Of a stretch of 64,000 nucleotides of DNA, positions 61,614 through 64,000 are shown piece after piece. A program made the position numbers and the translations under genes. The notes under the pieces were generated by a model. That model was not told where the DNA came from. It did no database searches and saw only the letters and a program-made list of their open reading frames with translations. The stretch is from Flavobacterium undicola (lineage in GTDB: Bacteria; Bacteroidota; Bacteroidia; Flavobacteriales; Flavobacteriaceae): assembly GCF_009909155.2 (NCBI RefSeq), contig NZ_JAAAPM020000001.1, positions 1 through 64,000 of the forward strand, written 5' to 3'. The stretch's first letter is position 1. Each line of letters starts with the position of its first letter.

Positions 61614-63179
61614 TTATTCCGATACTAATTTTTCTAATTTTTCAGAAGCAGCGATTTCTTTTCCGTTTTTGAAAATTTTAAATCCTTTCCCTTTATGGTA
61701 TTTCTCTCCTGTTTTATCCCAAAGAATCGTGATGATATTGCCATGATACAACACATTGTCTAAACAAAACCAATCCCATTTTCCTTCTGGAATTAAAGGA
61801 TTCACTTCAATTTTTTCATCTGCTCTTGGGCGCAATCCAACCAATCCTGTAATCATCAAATCATTAAAAGTCGAGTGATTGTAATAACGGCTTCTCTCTC
61901 TCTCCCCCATTAACCAATATCCTGTAGTTTCATCTAAATATTCCCCTAAGTATGGTTTTCCGTGAAAATATTGCGATTCTACATACAAATTCATTTGTTT
62001 GAAATAATCGGTTTTATCAACTGCATTCTGATTGTAATTATTCAAAACATTCGCCAAAGCCGTCAAAGTTTGTGAAGTAGCAAAAGGCCAAATTGCACCG
62101 TCCCATTCGCAGGTTCCTGTTCCGTGTGTTCTAAAACGTGGACTTCTGCGTTCGGCAGTAGTTAATCCAAAAGGTGCCAAAAACCCTTTTTCATCCTTAA
62201 TTTGTTCCCAAGCTTTTTCAAAACCTTTGCCATTTTGTGGCAAATTAAAATACCAAGGAATAAATCCAATTGCTTCGCGAACTTGCGCCAAAGTATCTTT
62301 CTCCGTAAAGGTTTCAAAGAATTCTGATTTTGGATTCCACAATTTCGTTTCCACTAATTTTTGCAGTGTATCCGCTTTAGCTGTAAAATAATTTTGCTGT
62401 TTTGTATCACCTTTCATCGCAGCGATTTTCGAAAGTGCCACTGCATTTCCATACATATAACTGTTAATCGTTGGTCTTGCATTTCTAAATTTCCTTGCCC
62501 CACTCAATGATTCTTCCATTCCGTCTTTAACGTCAAACTGCCAGAACAATCCGTCTTTTCGTTTTCTATCCCCTTCCCAAGCCGCATATTCATCGACTAA
62601 ATCAGGATACATATCCAACAGAAATTTATCGTCTTTATTCACCAAATAGCGATTGTACAAAGCATCGGCCGTCCAACTGCTAAAGGTTCTCAACTTTTTC
62701 ATCGGCTTGCCATCATTCCCCCGAAACCACAAATGAACGTCCTGCTCCAAATACTGCGGATCGTGAACCCAGCGAAACTCATTGATATGATGCCCCAGCG
62801 CACAACTAATCATATTGTATTTATCGGCATACGAACGATCAACTAAAAACTCGGTAATACCATAACCCTGAGGCGTATTGATAATATGTTTTCGCGCACT
62901 CCACCAACGGAAATAATAAATCTCCTCAAAATTTTGTTGCGGACATTCAAACAACGGAATATTCTTTTCCATCCAGGCCCACGCACTATCATTCGGAATC
63001 GCAAATTTCAAATTTTCATCTTCCATCGTGTTGAAATAATCAACATAATGCTTGAAATTATCCGCTTTCAAAACAACAGCCGTTCCTTTTTTAGAATGTG
63101 CCGCTCCTGATTTACAACTGCTGAAAGCTGCAATCAAGATTACGAAAGCGATTATTTTGTATTTAAAATCTGTAACCAT
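61614..63179 (-). CDS. (alpha/alpha)6-barrel glycoside hydrolase (MGH1-like)
   Basis: A 521-residue lipoprotein (lipobox FSSC in VILIAAFSSC). Its helical-barrel domain has FRWWSARKHI, TFSSWTADALYNRYL, CEWDGAIWPFATSQTLTALA and SRYYNHSTFNDLMITGLVG, typical of MGH1/GH63-like glycosidases. Glu/Asp in YCEWDGA-type and GYWLMGERE positions are candidate catalytic acids. The CAZy family is not certain; some propionate-linked relatives act on beta-glucuronides. It lies between GH95 and GH78 in the locus. Confidence 0.85.
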   Translation of the reverse strand: MVTDFKYKIIAFVILIAAFSSCKSGAAHSKKGTAVVLKADNFKHYVDYFNTMEDENLKFAIPNDSAWAWMEKNIPLFECPQQNFEEIYYFRWWSARKHIINTPQGYGITEFLVDRSYADKYNMISCALGHHINEFRWVHDPQYLEQDVHLWFRGNDGKPMKKLRTFSSWTADALYNRYLVNKDDKFLLDMYPDLVDEYAAWEGDRKRKDGLFWQFDVKDGMEESLSGARKFRNARPTINSYMYGNAVALSKIAAMKGDTKQQNYFTAKADTLQKLVETKLWNPKSEFFETFTEKDTLAQVREAIGFIPWYFNLPQNGKGFEKAWEQIKDEKGFLAPFGLTTAERRSPRFRTHGTGTCEWDGAIWPFATSQTLTALANVLNNYNQNAVDKTDYFKQMNLYVESQYFHGKPYLGEYLDETTGYWLMGERERSRYYNHSTFNDLMITGLVGLRPRADEKIEVNPLIPEGKWDWFCLDNVLYHGNIITILWDKTGEKYHKGKGFKIFKNGKEIAASEKLEKLVSE

Positions 63180-63214
63180 TTTAATTATTATTTTTTTAAA
63201 GTTCTTTTATCATT

Positions 63215-63306
63215 CCCCTCTTTTTAAGAGGGGTGGCTGAAAGCCGGGGTGTTTTTTTACAACATTTGTACCCACCCCCCCTACGGGCACCCCTCCAATG
63301 GAGGGG
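63215..63306. repeat. Pair of CCCCTC/GAGGGG palindromes
   Basis: CCCCTCTT/AAGAGGGG (63215-63233) is followed by TGGCTGAAAGCCGGGGTG, then CCCCTCC/GGAGGGG (63290-63306). The same GC-rich family is present at 49951. It fills the spacer between the GH95 and the helical-barrel enzyme genes. Confidence 0.75.
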
Positions 63307-63323
63307 GAAATTTGCAAGAAAAC

Positions 63324-64000
63324 TTAATTCCCGTAAAAAGTAAAAGTCTGTCCTGCTTTCATTTCTACATCATATTCATTATAAACTGGCAATTGCACTT
63401 TAGGTAATTTCGCTTCTTTAGAAATAATTGGCTTTTTAACCTCAACATCATAAAACAACGGATTCGGATTTTTGCCTTTTGCATTTTTAAGTACAACCCC
63501 TTTGTCTGCTTTCAAAGTGTTTTCTAATTTCAAACGGCAGTTTCCACCAATTTTTGAATACACTTTCAAAGTCGAAACTTTGTTGTTTTTCCATTCCATA
63601 TCAATTACAAATCCTCCGCGAGCTACTAATCCTTTGACATTTCCGTCTTTCCAAACCGTTGGCAAGGCCGGTAATAATTGAATAGCTCCTTCCTGAGATT
63701 GCATCAGCATTTCGGCAATTCCGGCAGTACATCCAAAGTTACCGTCAATTTGGAATGGTTGGTGCGCATCTAGCATATTCGGATACGTTCCACCGCCTTT
63801 GCGTTGTTCTTGAGTAACCAAGTGCAATTGGTCTTGGATTAATTTGTAAGCATGATTTCCATCCAACAAACGAGCCCATAAATTTACTTTCCAACCCATA
63901 GACCAACCGGTTGATTCATCGGTTCTGTAAATCAGTGATTGTTTAGCTGCTTCAAATAATTCTGGTGTTCTAAAAGCAGAAATTTGGTTACTTGGAAACA
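63324..64000 (-). CDS. GH95 alpha-L-fucosidase/alpha-L-galactosidase, C-terminal part (cut by window edge)
   Basis: 225 codons at the C-terminus of a larger gene; the frame runs open to the window edge, and the Met at 63899 is internal. Diagnostic segments are [18 protein letters not shown] and [20 protein letters not shown], which carry the Asp-containing active-site region of GH95. The tail is a beta-sandwich. GH95 removes alpha-1,2-L-fucose or alpha-L-galactose, consistent with a mucilage, pectin or xyloglucan-like substrate. The N-terminus and any SusC/SusD partner lie to the right of this window. Confidence 0.93.
   Translation of the reverse strand, partial: FPSNQISAFRTPELFEAAKQSLIYRTDESTGWSMGWKVNLWARLLDGNHAYKLIQDQLHLVTQEQRKGGGTYPNMLDAHQPFQIDGNFGCTAGIAEMLMQSQEGAIQLLPALPTVWKDGNVKGLVARGGFVIDMEWKNNKVSTLKVYSKIGGNCRLKLENTLKADKGVVLKNAKGKNPNPLFYDVEVKKPIISKEAKLPKVQLPVYNEYDVEMKAGQTFTFYGN

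Noticed and set aside
63899-64000. Treating the Met at 63899 as the GH95 start
   Set aside because: The frame continues open to the edge with typical GH95 sequence ([15 protein letters not shown]), so the gene is only cut by the window.
1-64000. CRISPR arrays, rRNA and tRNA genes
   Set aside because: I looked for regularly spaced direct repeats and cloverleaf-like elements in intergenic DNA and saw none; the repeats present are palindromes or short tandems without spacers.

Overview
Organism: the window looks like the chromosome of a flavobacterium (Bacteroidota, Flavobacteriaceae, Flavobacterium-like). The DNA is AT-rich. Several intergenic regions carry the Bacteroidota promoter box TAnnTTTG, and starts lack clear Shine-Dalgarno sequences. 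Family pairings also fit the group: Nramp fused to a universal stress domain, LemA with DUF2207, DUF4286, CrtY-type lycopene cyclase, carboxypeptidase-regulatory TonB receptors and BrxA/BrxB bacilliredoxins. I saw no rRNA, tRNA, CRISPR array or intact insertion sequence.

Layout: 1-3.3 kb holds a truncated TM2 gene, a 2-hydroxyacid dehydrogenase, a GH43 glycosidase and two very small ORFs. 3.3-11 kb is a mostly minus-strand housekeeping block (proC-mgtE-rsmA, a DUF4286 protein, a TPR protein, serS) interrupted by an abiF-type abortive infection gene with a structured leader RNA. 11.2-14 kb has an orphan histidine kinase, a DMP19-like protein, a small basic protein and a TlpA-like thioredoxin. 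14.2-17.3 kb is one very AT-rich gene encoding a SIR2 / P-loop STAND-like / TPR / cold-shock-like protein, inserted just before metG. 17.4-33.3 kb is mixed core and conserved hypothetical content (metG, transporters, ferritin, ssb, a GNAT-nitrilase fusion, an M28 peptidase, the LemA pair). 33.4-44.6 kb is centred on metals and redox: a SCO1-like protein, feoA-feoB-small Cys-rich protein, a DtxR/MntR-type regulator, mntH-USP, a TonB receptor with a Cys-containing plug, a CxxC thioredoxin, crtY, a bacilliredoxin and a 2Fe-2S ferredoxin. After a U32-family protein and a TonB-like protein, 47.5 kb to the right edge is a minus-strand polysaccharide utilisation locus (two GH2 enzymes, a large unassigned glycosidase-like protein, a TIM-barrel isomerase-like protein, a BNR propeller, GH78, an (alpha/alpha)6 enzyme and a GH95 cut by the window edge).

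How the genes work together: the polysaccharide locus suggests stepwise exo-attack on a rhamnose-, galactose-, uronic acid- and fucose/L-galactose-containing glycan such as rhamnogalacturonan, arabinogalactan or mucilage. No SusC/SusD pair is inside the window. The metal island joins Fe(II) and Mn/Fe uptake with its probable regulator, and the divergent mntH / TonB-receptor promoters share a TTTGCCTNA element at their -7 boxes. The two probable defence genes (abiF with its RNA, and SIR2-STAND-TPR-CSD) are separate single-operon islands in core DNA. Many spacers, especially in the polysaccharide locus, carry palindromic intergenic repeats of at least four families.
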